DNA from: Saccharomycopsis phalli
Lineage: Eukaryota > Ascomycota > Saccharomycetes > Ascoideales > Saccharomycopsidaceae
Length of the DNA: 64,000 bases
Assembly: GCA_020342235.1 (NCBI GenBank)
Contig: CP073212.1
Span: forward strand, 2,271,167-2,335,166
Reading direction: 5' to 3'
Position numbers and translations under genes: made by a program. Positions within the stretch are counted from its first letter, which is position 1, and every line of letters starts with the position of its first letter. Under the pieces are notes generated by a model that was given only the letters and a program-made list of their open reading frames with translations, had not been told where the DNA came from and did no database searches. Positions 32,500-43,599 of this stretch are shown piece after piece.

Positions 32500-32615
32500 G
32501 GCATGTATCTGGGTTTCATTTTCCTAGCTATAAATAATATAACTTTTTTTAGAAAGTGTCCAGCAAATATATCTTGGCAACTTTCCTAATACACATTCTA
32601 GTTACTATCCTACAG
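32500..32615 (+). repeat. LTR-like remnant, family D
   Basis: Block CTATAAATAATATAAC then GCAAATATATCTTGGCAACT and CTAGTTACTATCCTACA, collinear with other family D copies but more diverged. Confidence 0.45.
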
Positions 32616-32811
32616 ACTTGCTCATTTAGTCATACTTATTTTCTTATTTTAGCATTTTTCAGTCAAATTCACTTGCCGTGTTCAGTACACCACAAATCAC
32701 AGCCTGAATTCAACCTTTTTACCAGTGCATGCAACCTTTGAAATTTACCAATTTTCGATAAATTCGACACCCAGCCTCATGTAGCAAATTTTAATTCAAC
32801 TAAACAGATCA

Positions 32812-32883
32812 TCCGATATAGTGTAATGGCTAGCACGGTGCTCTCTCACAGCGCAGATCGGGGTTCAATTCCCCGTATCGGAG
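32812..32883 (+). tRNA. tRNA-Glu (CTC)
   Basis: 72 nt. Acceptor TCCGATA pairs with TATCGGA, the anticodon loop is CTCTCAC (anticodon CTC), and the T arm is CGGGGTTCAATTCCCCG. A T5 run follows. Close to the S. cerevisiae tRNA-Glu consensus. Confidence 0.95.
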
Positions 32884-32969
32884 TTCTTTTTGCCTGACTG
32901 GCGAGATATTTTTGCATGACTAGTCATCCGTGTCTAAAGAGTATCATATCACGTGTGGTTGAGCGGTAC

Positions 32970-33310
32970 TGTGACGGATCTCGAATTTACAGGCCACTTT
33001 AAGGTAATAGCAGTAGCTTTGGCAAAATAATCAATGTGCAACAGCATTGTATTTATTACAGCTTATTAGTTACGGCAGTAATATATGTATTGTAATATAG
33101 CAGCTGTAGTAATGATGAAGAAAAAGTTACCCTGAAATTCTATATGCCGTCTTTTCTGGCTCTCAGGAAATGGTCTAGTCAAGTCCATTCCTTTCGACCA
33201 AAGAATATGTCTTATCTTCTCCAGATATAAATAGCCAGACTATTCAAAGAATATTTAAGCAAATATATTTTAGCTATTTTACCAATTCGTGTCCTAGCTA
33301 CTATATTACA
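32970..33310 (+). mobile_element. Probable LTR combining repeats G and D
   Basis: Starts TGTGACGGATCTCGAATTTA (family G) and continues into family D text (GATATAAATAGCC, AAGCAAATATATTTTAGCTA), ending CTATATTACA. TG and CA termini and an internal TATA box fit an LTR of about 340 bp. No matching target duplication was found, so the ends are provisional. Confidence 0.5.
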
Positions 33311-33446
33311 GCAACTAAGATACATGTTGTTAAAATGGTTAGAATATATTCGCTTGACCTAATTGGGAACAAGCCAGACTATACATAGATAGTGGTGAAG
33401 TAGCCAGGAACGGAGGGACGTAAACGTACGGTACGATTGCCTTGGC

Positions 33447-33673
33447 TGTTGATGAATACCATTTGAGGATAAGGTTTAACCAAACACTATTAGAGTTAAC
33501 ATTCCATAATAAGGTTCAACTGACAGTGAAGACAAGTATCCGGAATAGGAACAAACTGGTAAACAGAATGTGAGTATAAATAGTATAGGATACGTATAGT
33601 TAGAATAACAAGAATTGACTTATTTACACCAAGTAAATATGGAAGCCGTACAAAGAGAAGCTAGATTACAACA
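33447..33673 (+). mobile_element. Solo LTR, family A (Ty1-like)
   Basis: 227 bp, TGTTGATGAATACC to GATTACAACA, with TATAAATAG inside and a perfect 5-bp duplication TTGGC (33442-33446, 33674-33678). The last 35 bases read ATG GAA GCC GTA CAA AGA, an open frame leaving the LTR, as when Gag starts inside the 5' LTR. Confidence 0.92.
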
Positions 33674-33679
33674 TTGGCA

Positions 33680-34540
33680 TTGCGTCAAATGGTCTAGAGA
33701 ATGAGTCTGGGTAATTATCCAAGAGTAATCGTAGGAAGTCAAGTCTTGGATCAGGAAGAATTAAGATAGGTATGAACATTACTACAATATAAAATGTTCC
33801 TCTCTGAGTTAGCGGGCCTTCTGTCCCTTAAATACTAGCGACATGTCTTAGATAGCTGGCGTCAGTTCGTCCCGACATTCGAGATTGTCAATGTCTATTT
33901 CATCATTTAAAGAGTGTGACATCATTATAAACTAATGCTCAGATATTTACTTAATTATAGATGAGTGTTGTTCCCTTGAACTACAGAAATATCTACCCTT
34001 TGTAGTATAGATACTCCCTTATGATGTCATACGAAGTATGATACAAGAAGATGGTCACGTGATAAGCGGAATAAGCAACATGGGAAGCATAGGCGCCGAT
34101 CTATGACGATACGCAATATGACTCCGCCACCTCACAGTGGACACGTATATGTGAGAGATGCAGGTATAAAAGATAGTAGTTTAGACCTGAAGATCTTTAG
34201 TTCAAACTAAATATAGTATACGTTTGTAAGATAGCCCGGCACTATCAATAATACCTCGTATCTTACTGAGCTCGCTACTACTACTTATTATTTATTTATT
34301 AATACTAGTGCAAAGTCCCCATCAGAGAAGAGACAACACTAAGTACGTCACCTTATAACATCCTATGATCATGAGTTTCACATGTCATTACAACCGCATA
34401 ACTACTAAGTTGCCATGTTTAGTGAGTAAATTCCAACGTAGAATTGCTTCTCCGTTATAGGTGTCTTACTTGTGGTTTTCAACCTCAACACCTTACAACT
34501 GCATGCCTGCAATAATATGGATTAACAACGAGCCTTGTAG
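33680..34540. other. LTR-like debris, no gene
   Basis: Sequence around 34018-34320 carries GGTCACGTGATAAGC, GCAGGTATAAAAGATAG and a long AT-rich 3' part, the composition of Ty3-type LTRs, but ends and target duplication cannot be assigned. Confidence 0.35.
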
Positions 34541-34544
34541 TTAT

Positions 34545-34720
34545 TACAGTGATCAATCACATTGGTGCTATGACAGGACACTTGACTTTTTTAAAATACA
34601 CGCGCTCATAAGAAGTTTAAATTATAAGAACTCACAAGTGAAAATTTAATATTTAAATACGGCCTATAATATTGGTTAGTCATAGGTTCATAGCACAATA
34701 GTATTAGTAGCCACTATAAT
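34545..34720 (-). repeat. Family E LTR fragment
   Basis: Shares GTGATCAATCACAT-type and TTTAAATACGGCCTATAATATT text with the minus-strand copy at 37523-37859. Confidence 0.4.
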
Positions 34721-34849
34721 CGTTACACAATGGTCTAACAGATAACGCAATCTAACAAAAAAAAAGAGGAGTTTTAACTCCCTGAATCTTTTATTATCTT
34801 TCTCATAGCTCTTCTTTATCTTTCTCATAACTCTTCTTTATCTTTCTCA

Positions 34850-35026
34850 CAACTTCTTTCTGATTCTGTCTCTTGTCGCAAAGGTCATGGTCTAGCCAGG
34901 TTCATTCCATTTTTACAGAGAAAACGAGTCTCCTTGCCCAAATACAAATAGTCTTACTTTTCCTTAATATCCAATCAAATATACTTTAGCTAATTTACCA
35001 ACTTGTATCATAGTTGGTACATTACA
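34850..35026 (+). repeat. LTR-like remnant, family D
   Basis: Contains GGTCTAGCCAGGTTCATTCC, GAGTCTCCTTGCCC and CAAATATACTTTAGCTAATT, ending GGTACATTACA; collinear with 37930-38080. Confidence 0.5.
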
Positions 35027-35114
35027 ACCAGCATGACCTCCTATTTATATTTTCTTTGTATGATTAGTCATCATCGACACCGTTATAATTTCAAACTCAA
35101 AATATAAAAATCCG

Positions 35115-35555
35115 TGTAACGGGCAATCCTCGGTACCTCTCCTCTGGAGTATAGAAGTTACACGTGAATGGCACGTGAATGCATACAACATGCAATGAAC
35201 AACAGGAAGAGGACCGGGCTTGTGGGTGAACAAGGTATAACCCTTGTGAAGATACGCCTTTAGGTCACGTACATCAAGATACCGGTATACTCTTTCCTAT
35301 TAAGGATAAAGAAGGTCTAGGCCGTCCTAAAAGGGATTCTGACGCCTTTACCAGACGCAAGTCAATGGCACACCGCCACCATATAGAATAATATAAATCG
35401 CTGGGAAACCTGCTATGAAGCTAACTCACTCTGGGAGAAATTCCATCTTAGCTTATTACAACAAACATTATTGTAAGCTTCTTCTATCCCCTCGGAATAG
35501 TACTTTTATTGAGGTAATACTGAATATCCTGACGATTTGGGATATTGATATTACA
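35115..35555 (+). mobile_element. Solo LTR, Ty3-type, at tRNA-Asn
   Basis: 441 bp from TGTAACGGGCAATCC to GATATTGATATTACA with a perfect 5-bp duplication ATCCG (35110-35114, 35556-35560). The duplication ends 8 bp before the mature 5' end of tRNA-Asn, close to where Pol III would initiate. It shares TGTAACG and CACGTGAATG features with the 287-bp family but is otherwise different, so it is a second Ty3-type family. Confidence 0.88.
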
Positions 35556-35568
35556 ATCCGACATCAAA

Positions 35569-35642
35569 GACTTCGTGGCCAAGCTGGTTAAGGCGTGCGA
35601 CTGTTAATCGCAAGATCGAGAGTTCGATCCTCTCCGAGGTCG
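35569..35642 (+). tRNA. tRNA-Asn (GTT)
   Basis: 74 nt. Acceptor GACTTCG pairs with CGAGGTC (one G-U), the anticodon loop is CTGTTAA (anticodon GTT), and the T arm is GAGAGTTCGATCCTCTC. A T6 terminator follows. Confidence 0.95.
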
Positions 35643-35857
35643 TTATTTTTTGCCCTGAATATCTATTCAATGGAAAATTAAATGTATTTTCGTTGTTGGA
35701 CACTGGGAAAAATTGGATTATGCAACGTATCGCGAAACGCGTTTACATTTTTCTTACTCCTGAAAGCACAAACATTCAGAAACAAAAAACGCAACAAGAG
35801 AATCAACAGCACTTTATTTAGTCCATCCTTAAATATTTGATGTACAGCAGTGAAACG

Positions 35858-36085
35858 TACTTATCTAATCAGAGTTTTTAGTCTCGTATCCATGGTAGAT
35901 GTTGTGGGTACACTCGGGACGCAGAGTTACCCTGCCTCTCACAGTTTGAAAAAGTAGATTTCTGGCATCAAGAATATTCAGCTTAGGTTTCGATCTACAG
36001 AATGTATATTACAGTGACTTTTAGAACGCTGTAATACAACTGTGTTAGCTACTTATACTTCTGTACCATGGGCCTCTGATATTAT
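35858..36085 (+). repeat. Family E LTR fragment
   Basis: Contains ATCAGAGTTTTTAGTCTCGT and GTCTACAGAATGTATATTAC-like text collinear with 27797-28020. Truncated on the right by the LINE remnant. Confidence 0.5.
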
Positions 36086-36099
36086 CTTTTGCCCGGAGA

Positions 36100-37338
36100 A
36101 TTCTGTAGATGAAGGCCTTTCCCCGAGCACATTCTCCTCGCATAAAGTTATCATTAACTCTATCAGCCCGATAACCAAAGAGGAAATATAAACACATTAT
36201 GCTACTTGAAATTAAAGAAGGCCCCAAAGTCGAACTAAGTAACGGTGGAGCAGATAAGACAACTATGGAAAGGATCACATTTCCTGTATCAAATTGAAGT
36301 CATCTACAACCCATGCCTCTACCTATGAACGAGCCCGAACCAGTGGAAGGAAAGTATCATAGTGATCCCCAAATCAGCTAAACCCGATTACAAAAATGCC
36401 AAGACATATTTGCCGATAAGTCTCTTGAATATCACGTGGAACATCTTTGAATCATGGAGCGTTTCGCGGATTCGATCAGACTACCAGACCAACAGTTTGG
36501 AAGTCAGACAGGATAATATGCGACTGATGATGTTATGGAACTAATCAATGATGCGGACATGGTCAAAAATTGCTAGAAGAAACGTAAACTACGAAGGTAC
36601 CAGAAGGATATCAGCACTCCCCCATCCTCCTTCTCCCCAATGGGACAACAAAGGACGAGTCTTCAGAGGTGAAACTACTAGGGATATATCCTTAGACTCA
36701 AAACTAGGCTTCAAGCAACACATTGTAAACATTTAACTTTGATTAAAGAGAACAATCGGCCGGATATAGGCTACCAGTTGCATCAAAAATGGAACCCGGA
36801 GGAAAACCTCGCTGATCTTGTTTAAGACATGCGTGTTACCCCTCATCACCTATGGACTAGAAATCCTCTAAAAGTTTAACCCTGACTGCGATCCCAAGTG
36901 CACTAGATGCAACAATCCCTCCCCAACAATATTTCTTGACCTATGATGCCCAGTATAGAGGTATTTTGAACACATGAAACATTAGGCGAAGGCATCATAA
37001 GCAGAGCGTAGATTCGCCGCCTCTTCACAGAAGCAAAATCAATTCACCCCCTTATAGAATTCTACATGTTAATGATGGATGGGTAGATTCTCTTCCTTTC
37101 TTGTTATAGCATCTCAAGGGCGACAGGTGGTCCTAGGAGCAAGACTCCACGGCTCCTTCTGAGTCATATCTCTTCAATAGTTCCTTAAAGGTCAAGTTGA
37201 AAGTTTTTATCCCCATTTCAAGGGTTTTCTCTCGACTCAAAAATTAGCGGCGCCGTCCTTGGTTGTTTAGACCGTGAAATATCAACATCGTCTTTCAGGG
37301 GAGCCTATATAGCTATAGAAGTAAATCAACGTAATATT
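36100..37338 (+). mobile_element. LINE remnant, second tail class
   Basis: Decayed ORF2 blocks in order: CCGATAACCAAAGAGGAAAT and following (36170-36300), VIPKSAKPDYKNAK with PISLLNI (36355-36435), a QFGSQT-like block near 36490, an ETTRDISLDSKLGFKQH block (36660-36725), and a thumb-like region (36740-36880). Most of the palm is deleted. The end (37240-37338) carries CGCCGTCCTTGG and CTATATAGCTATAG, unlike the first LINE's 3' UTR, although coding blocks are homologous. Confidence 0.7.
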
Positions 37339-37379
37339 GACGTACATACTACGTATGTGACGAATAATCAAGGTTGTGT

Positions 37380-37490
37380 TCAGAGAGTACTTATAACACA
37401 CAACTGCAATGCAGGATTAGAGGAAGAAAGAGAAGCAAACAACAACCTAAAGTGGCCCCGTAAATTCGAGGTCCGTCAAATATTAACATG
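37380..37490 (-). repeat. Family G repeat fragment
   Basis: Plus strand has AAGTGGCCCCGTAAATTCGA then GGTCCGTCA, the reverse complement of the family G start at 32970. Confidence 0.5.
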
Positions 37491-37522
37491 ATTTGATCAC
37501 CTTAACATATTCACGGGCATTT

Positions 37523-37859
37523 TGTGATGTACTAACAAAAAACCTTAGACTGTAATCAATCATAAGGAAAAACTTAATACGTAAATACGGCCCACAATAT
37601 TAAATAAATAATATTGTAAGTTCGGAGCACAGAACTATCAGTAGCTACTACAACAATTATACATTGTTCCAATCGATACCGTAATATACATTGTGTATAT
37701 AAAATTCTGAACTAAATTACTTGGAGGCAGTAAAGCCCTTTTATAAGGTATTATAGGTAGGGTAATACTGCTCCATCCGGTTGTAACCACATCATCAATA
37801 ATCGTGGTTACGAGACCAAGAACTCTGATAGGATAAGTACATTTCACTAATGTACGTCA
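37523..37859 (-). mobile_element. Probable solo LTR, family E
   Basis: 337 bp, on the plus strand TGTGATGTACTAAC to AATGTACGTCA. Reverse complement of the type at 27769-28101. A CATTT direct repeat lies at 37518-37522 and overlaps the right end at 37858-37862, so the right boundary is uncertain. Confidence 0.6.
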
Positions 37860-37867
37860 TTTTGTAA

Positions 37868-38080
37868 TGAAGAAGAATGCTTACCATAATATTTTTGTTA
37901 CTTCCTATTGTTTTCTAGTCCAATCTCTTGTACAAGGGCAATGGTCTAGCCAAGTCCATTCCCTTTCTACAAAGAGAATGAGTCTCCCTTTTCCAAGTAT
38001 AAATGGTTAGGCGTTTCTTTGCACACACAAGTAAATATATTTTAGCTATTTTACCAACTCCTATCCTAGTTACAATACTA
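37868..38080 (+). repeat. LTR-like repeat, family D
   Basis: Contains GGTCTAGCCAAGTCCATTCC, CCAAGTATAAATGG and GTAAATATATTTTAGCTATT, near-identical in blocks to 33160-33300. Lies just 3' of the minus-strand tRNA-Val. Confidence 0.55.
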
Positions 38081-38117
38081 AACTTTCACTTTGCCGTTGG
38101 ACAAAAAAATTAACAAA

Positions 38118-38190
38118 TGACTCCTCCGAGGTTCGAACTCGGGACCTTTTGCGTGTGAAGCAAACGCGTTAACCACTGCGCCAAGGGGTC
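38118..38190 (-). tRNA. tRNA-Val (CAC), second copy
   Basis: 73 nt, near-identical to 27487-27559 with anticodon CAC. The 3' acceptor strand reads AGGAGTC instead of AGGGGTC, making a C-A mismatch at the fourth acceptor pair. The D-loop also differs (GGCGCAGTGG rather than GGCGTAGAGG). A T7 run follows on the minus strand. Ty3-like copy 2 lies 50 bp upstream. Confidence 0.92.
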
Positions 38191-38245
38191 ACTCTGAAAT
38201 AAAGAAATTATCTAGCCATAAGCACATAGCAGGAAACAGCCAATG

Positions 38246-38532
38246 TATAACAGAATTTATTCAACGCTTCTGCTATAACACTTATATCGAGTTAATCAAT
38301 AAGATAATAAGAGTAACTACAAATATAAGTTGTAAATAGTTCTAAAGTGAACTTAAGATATCCCATTACTAGCAACTTAAACAGCTATTTATACTTTTCC
38401 TAAGAATGGATTTGTACTTGTGTAATATGTGGGACACTCCGAACACAATCACAATAGTACTAAGGAACACAATCACAACATTATCACAGGGTACAATCAC
38501 GTGAAGAGTAGTCTTGACCTTTTCTCGTTACA
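38246..38532 (-). repeat. 3' LTR of Ty3-like copy 2
   Basis: 287 bp; reverse complement starts TGTAACGAG and ends TCTGTTATA. Confidence 0.93.
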
Positions 38533-38543
38533 TACGCTCCATT

Positions 38544-40769
38544 TTATTTTTGGGCGTCTCGACCAAGATCAGGAAAACTCTCTTCCTCATTTTGTAGTTC
38601 CCTCATTAATCGTTGTTGATGATCTTGAGATAGGGAGTATATCCATTCTTTTGGTATAGTCACGGGTTCCGAGTAGTTTTTATAAAGTACGACCACACTG
38701 GAATCTCCTGTTTCTAGAATTGAGATAATATCGTTTCTTTCTTTATCAAACTTGCTACCTATTTCAGCTAACTCCATAGGATAGTACTTTCTCATATTTT
38801 TGATATTAACTTTAATAGTTTTTCGGGGAGTAATTCGTACTCGATACACATTGAACTCTGACGTTTTAGTAATAGGAAACGGGCCATAAAATATAGGCAC
38901 AAATTTCTTTGGCTTCCTTTCATAATCTTTTAAGATTCTTCTGTGAATGAGTACTAGTTCTCCTAACTCATAAGTCATATGAGTACGCTTCTTATTAAAT
39001 TGAATGCTTTGTGTAGCTTGAGCTTCAGCCATTTGAATTTGTATATCCGCAATAATCTTAGTTTGTCGTCTTATAAATTGGATGGCACTTAGTTTAGGAA
39101 TACTAGTCATAATTGCTAACGTTTCCAACTCAGTCATTACGGTCCAATATCTAGGATGATATCCAACATCTGCAAAGAAGGGTGTCGTTTTTATGCTTTC
39201 TTGGAACTGACTATTATATGCAAACTGTATGGTAGGAAGAACTTCATCCCATTCATTATCTTTATCCAAATTATGAATTGTCATGAGTTTTATTAATTCT
39301 CTATTCATTCTTTCCGTTTGACCGTCTGTTTGAGGATGGGCCACCGTGGATAACTGTTGTTTTATTCCCATCAATTGGGTAAGTGCTGTCCAAAAGTCAC
39401 TTGTAAATATTTTGTCTCTATCTGACACTATGGTCACCGGTAATCCATGCTCACAAACTACTCTTTGATAGAAAAGTTTCGCGATGTCCGCAGCGGTATC
39501 TTTTTTATGATTTGCAATAAACGTCGCCCGCTTTGTGAGACGGTCGACCACGACCATAATAGAATCATATTTCTCTTTTCCTGCCATAGGAATGCCCGTT
39601 ATAAAATCCATGGACAAATCCGACCATCTTGCTTGAGGAACTTCCAAAGGTCTTAATATTCCTGCCGTATATTGGTTGGATGCTTTTATTCGTGCGCATG
39701 TACTGCAGTGCGTCACAAAACGTCGTATACTTTGCCACATATTGGGCCAATAAAGATGTAAGTCTTGAATTTGATATACCATTTTGGTTATTCCCATGTG
39801 TAGACCTCCAAGGGACGTGTGTACAGTCTCCATTATTCTATGTCTAATTGAACCATGTGGAATGCATAATCTGACTACCGCATTGGCAGACGTTCTGAAT
39901 ACTAATAATCTGATATTTTCAAATGATGCGATCTTAAATTTCTTGACAAGACTCCTTAATTCTCTAGGGCATTCTATGTCCCCATCGAGAGTTTGATAAA
40001 TTTCTTTGAAATAATTGTCTGCCAAGTAATCCTCTTTGGTAAGCTTAGGCAAGCGTTCTGCTTCCGTATTCTTTAAATTTGGAGGAATGATTCGCTCTTC
40101 TTCAGGTCCTTGCTCTAATTCATTTGGCTGGACGTCTTCATCATTTTGTAGTTCTTCTAAATTGGCCACTGCATTAGCGGCTGTGTCTCGACTAAGGGCA
40201 TCAGCAACTTTATTAGTATACCCCGGTTTATATCGGATCACAAAATTAAAATCTGCTAGGAAATGCTGCCATCTCAATAAACGTTGGTTGTTTTCATTCT
40301 TTGCTGAATTGAGATATGTGAGAGAGTGGTGATCTGAAAAGGTTTCAAACGGCATAGTAAGATAATGGCGCCATTGTTTAAAAGCTTCAATAATAGCAAG
40401 TAATTCTTTCTCTCTGATGTCGTAATTCAATTGAGCACCTTGTAAAGCCTTGGACATATACGCCACGACTCCCACCGTTTTTCCATTCTGATCGTATTGT
40501 TCCAGTACTGCTCCGATATGCTCTTTGGATGCATCTGCTGTTACCCTGCACGTTAAATCTGGATTGAAAATTTGTAACACCGGTGCATGAGTCAACTTAT
40601 ACTTTAATGCTAGCACGGCAGCCTTGAGTGCTTCTGGCTCCGTTACTTTGTTATTATGGTAATCATGAAGCGGCTTCGCAATTTGAGCAAAATTCTTGAT
40701 AAATCTTCGATAATAACTGGCTAATCCTGCAAAGGACCTCGCTTGTGCTGGGGATTCTACCTTGAATTC
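38544..40769 (-). pseudogene. Pol remnant: RNase H and integrase (copy 2)
   Basis: Counterpart of 21814-24036 with one extra Thr codon. RNase H acidic residues and the integrase D,D,E residues are present. The RT catalytic region is absent and there is no proper start codon. Confidence 0.88.
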
Positions 40770-40901
40770 TTCTTTACAAATAACACCGGAGCTCCATATG
40801 GCGACGACGTGGGGAAAATCTTCTGGTGCTCAATAAGTTCTTTAATTTGTTTCTTTAATTCCACACGATCTTCCGGGTTCATTCGATATGGTCGCTTGTA
40901 A

Positions 40902-41237
40902 CTAGGTTTGCTTCCAGGAATGATATAGATATAATGTGATACTCTTTGGAATGTGGCCCCATTTGTCTGTAAATCTTCCCTGAACACATGTTGATAAAGT
41001 CGTCCAATATTGATTAAACCATGTTGCTGCCGTCTCCTTCATGCAACTTCCTATGGCATTGATTTTTGTCGCATCATCCCATCCGTGGTGTACTCCTCTC
41101 ATGCAAGCTGTTTTAAAATTCATTGCTTCTTCCCCCGTGGCTTGTCCAGTGAGGTCTGGTATCTTCTGAAAGTGATCCGGCTTGCGAGGTTCGTCGGTTG
41201 TCCCTTCACTTGTGACCTGCTGTGCTCGTGGTGGCAT
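40902..41237 (-). pseudogene. Truncated gag of Ty3-like copy 2
   Basis: Same 111-codon truncated gag as copy 1, with the same junction into RT sequence. Confidence 0.75.
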
Positions 41238-41291
41238 GATGATGACTGGTTGTCTTCTTCTTCTAATGTATAACCTTGTGGCGCTACCAAA

Positions 41292-41578
41292 TATAACAGA
41301 ATTTATTCAACGCTTCTGCTATAACACTTATATCGAGTTAATCAATAAGATAATAAGAGTAACTACAAATATAAGTTGTAAATAGTTCTAAAGTGAACTT
41401 AAGATATCCCATTACTAGCAACTTAAACAGCTATTTATACTTTTCCTAAGAATGGATTTGTACTTGTGTAATATGTGGGACACTCCGAACACAATCACAA
41501 TAGTACTAAGGAACACAATCACAACATTATCACAGGGTACAATCACGTGAAGAGTAGTCTTGACCTTTTCTCGTTACA
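41292..41578 (-). repeat. 5' LTR of Ty3-like copy 2
   Basis: 287 bp, followed on the minus strand by the same initiator tRNA-Met primer site (GGCGCTACCA at 41280-41289 on the plus strand). Confidence 0.93.
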
Positions 41579-41583
41579 CAATG

Positions 41584-42227
41584 TGATTTGTCCACGTGGT
41601 GTGATCTATGCTACTCTCCCGAGAAATTTGTACTTCACCATCTACAAAGGCAAGTGTCACCATTTGAAGAACAGGCGAAAATACTGCTCACAGTGATAAA
41701 AGGCTTCTGAGTGATGTTTGTGATTATATAATTGTGCGGTGATAGGTATGACAACGAGTTTCTGTCTAAATCATAAGTATCCTTGGTCACCTCCGGTTCA
41801 CAATACTAGCATAATAGCCATTTTAATATGCTGTTAGGAGGAGATGAGATTCTTGTTAATGTGTTATCAGGCCCGAGTGAGCAGTAGATTATCACATATG
41901 AAGTCGCAGAATGTTAATGGAGGATGGTCACCGTACATGGTGTATGGCGGGCTAGTTTCGGCATTTACTGGGTTCCTGCTTTTATTTAGGGTTCATTAAT
42001 GAGTTGGTGGACTAATATCCCGTGAATTAGCAAGCATTTGCCGCTGTGTAGCGGGTGTTCTCTTGATGACTTCTTTGAGGGCATGCATTTTCTGGAGTAA
42101 ATGCAGTTATCAAGTTTACAATAAACAATCCATTAGTACCGAGTCAATGATCTTAGCCATATTTATCGTTTAAATCCAAAATTTCCACAGCATCATCGAG
42201 TCACCTCATCCGCTACGGGCTTCTTTG
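41584..42227. other. Intergenic, no gene seen
   Basis: AT-rich flank between the Ty3-like element and the broken subtilase. No coding or RNA feature recognised. Confidence 0.5.
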
Positions 42228-43173
42228 CTAATCGCTGACACCCTGCATGTATTTTGTCCATGTTTCCAAGCTCTGTTGATACAATGAAATACCATTTCCA
42301 ATAATCCGTGCAGTAGTTCCCTTGCTCAGCTTAATAGGATAACTGTTGGAAAAGTTTTGGAGAACCTTTTTCATTTGCTGTGATGTGAGGTCATTATTCA
42401 TAAACCTACTTCCCGGGTTTGGGTTGGTGGAAATGAAGTATGCAATAAGACCAGAGACTTGTGGTGCTGCATACGATGTCCCCTGAACCACTGCATAACT
42501 CAAATTGAGATCTTCGCCTGTAGCTAAAAAGTCGACACATTGCCTATGGTTTGAAAAATACGATTCGACTCCTTGAATATTGCATGAACCGACTTTTATT
42601 GCTTTAGTAGAACTTACTATAGGAAGTTTGCAGGCATCTACCCCCGTGTTTCCTGTTGCAATAACAACATGAACATTTGGGTTTTTTTTGAAGAATTTTA
42701 TCCAAATATTACAGCAGGACATGAGGCCCATCGAAAGGATCTTCGTCATAACCTAAACTGACATTAATCACTAAACCCTTGGGATACTTCTTTACACCGA
42801 TTGACTTGTAATGCTGAAGAGAAAACTCAATTGCGTTCGTAAGATTACGTACGTTGAGTTTTTTATCAAATTTTACTGGCACTATAAAGACCTTGGCCAG
42901 TGGTGCTACACCAAAATCTTTTCCAGCAGCAAGAAGCGCAACATCCCTAGCGTGAAAAGTGCCATCCACATTAACAGCACGCCCTTTATCCTTTGGATTT
43001 AAATAGAGCACTTCGGGCGGGTATTTAAACTTCCTAGCGTGAGTAGACGGTGATATCACAGATGCTAAGTCCACTACGTAGATCGCAACTCCATTACCAC
43101 CTTCTGAAAGGTAATCATAATGGCGAGGCCCAATAGCTTTTGGTAGAGTCTGCCAATAGATCTCGTTGAACAA
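42228..43173 (-). pseudogene. Subtilisin-like serine protease, broken
   Basis: Paralogue of the intact protein at 61543-62502. Reading from 43173, the first block contains the Asp region (GVAIYVVDLA) and a diverged His region (TFHARDVALLAAG) and ends at an in-frame TAA (42709-42711). The second block, one frame over, contains VHVVIATGN (oxyanion Asn) and GTSYAAPQVSG (catalytic Ser). The frame change coincides with a run of eight A (42682-42689 on the plus strand), a typical slippage site. The N-terminus also lacks a signal peptide: upstream in frame there is a stop and retroelement-like sequence. Two lesions plus a lost 5' end make it a pseudogene. Confidence 0.85.
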
Positions 43174-43226
43174 GCCAAACGTTTTTATTGCTATCCAATG
43201 GGTTTACTTCTGGCATTCATATTAGC

Positions 43227-43595
43227 GCTGCCGTCCTTAATTATTGTCGTGGTTCAGCCATTTACCGACTGAATCCGTAGATACTAAGCACACCAGATCA
43301 ATAGTGGCGCAGAAATTTTTCATGTACCTGGTAAGATAATCGCTGTTGTTATCCATGAATATCAGCCATCTTCTGTAAGGGATTTACGCTAGTTAGGGGA
43401 CAATTATCGTTTAGCTATCACACCCATCCGGTTATTCAATACAAAGGAACAAAACAATTATTTAGGAAGTTTATAGATATAATCTAATTAATCATGGCTA
43501 ACCGTGCTGGTAAATCTAAACTTCAATAATTATCATACGGCAAAGAATCAATCTGGCATAGTATAGCTATAGATCACAAATAAATATTATTAGTA
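43227..43595 (+). repeat. Composite repeat with LINE-type tail, family F
   Basis: Starts GCCGTCCTTAATTATTG and ends GCATAGTATAGCTATAG with AAATAAATATTATTAG, the second tail class. The middle (about 43246-43518) is repeated in inverse orientation at 61114-61384. It begins TGGTTCAGCCATT, which in the other copy (TGGTTCAGCGG) fits an A-box consensus. Either a tail split by an insertion or a SINE-like element; no clear B box. Confidence 0.5.
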
Positions 43596-43599
43596 TTTG

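Larger units (their letters stand above)
38246..41578 (-). mobile_element. Deleted Ty3/gypsy-like retrotransposon, copy 2
   Basis: 3333 bp with 287-bp LTRs (38246-38532, 41292-41578) and a 5-bp target duplication CAATG (38241-38245, 41579-41583). Same gag and RT deletions as the 21005-24334 copy. The only coding difference I can see is one extra codon (Thr in GYTNKV). It lies 50 bp upstream of tRNA-Val on the same strand. Confidence 0.95.

Noticed and set aside
33980-34320. A further Ty3-type solo LTR
   Set aside because: Composition fits, but I found no paired target duplication or second copy to define its ends.
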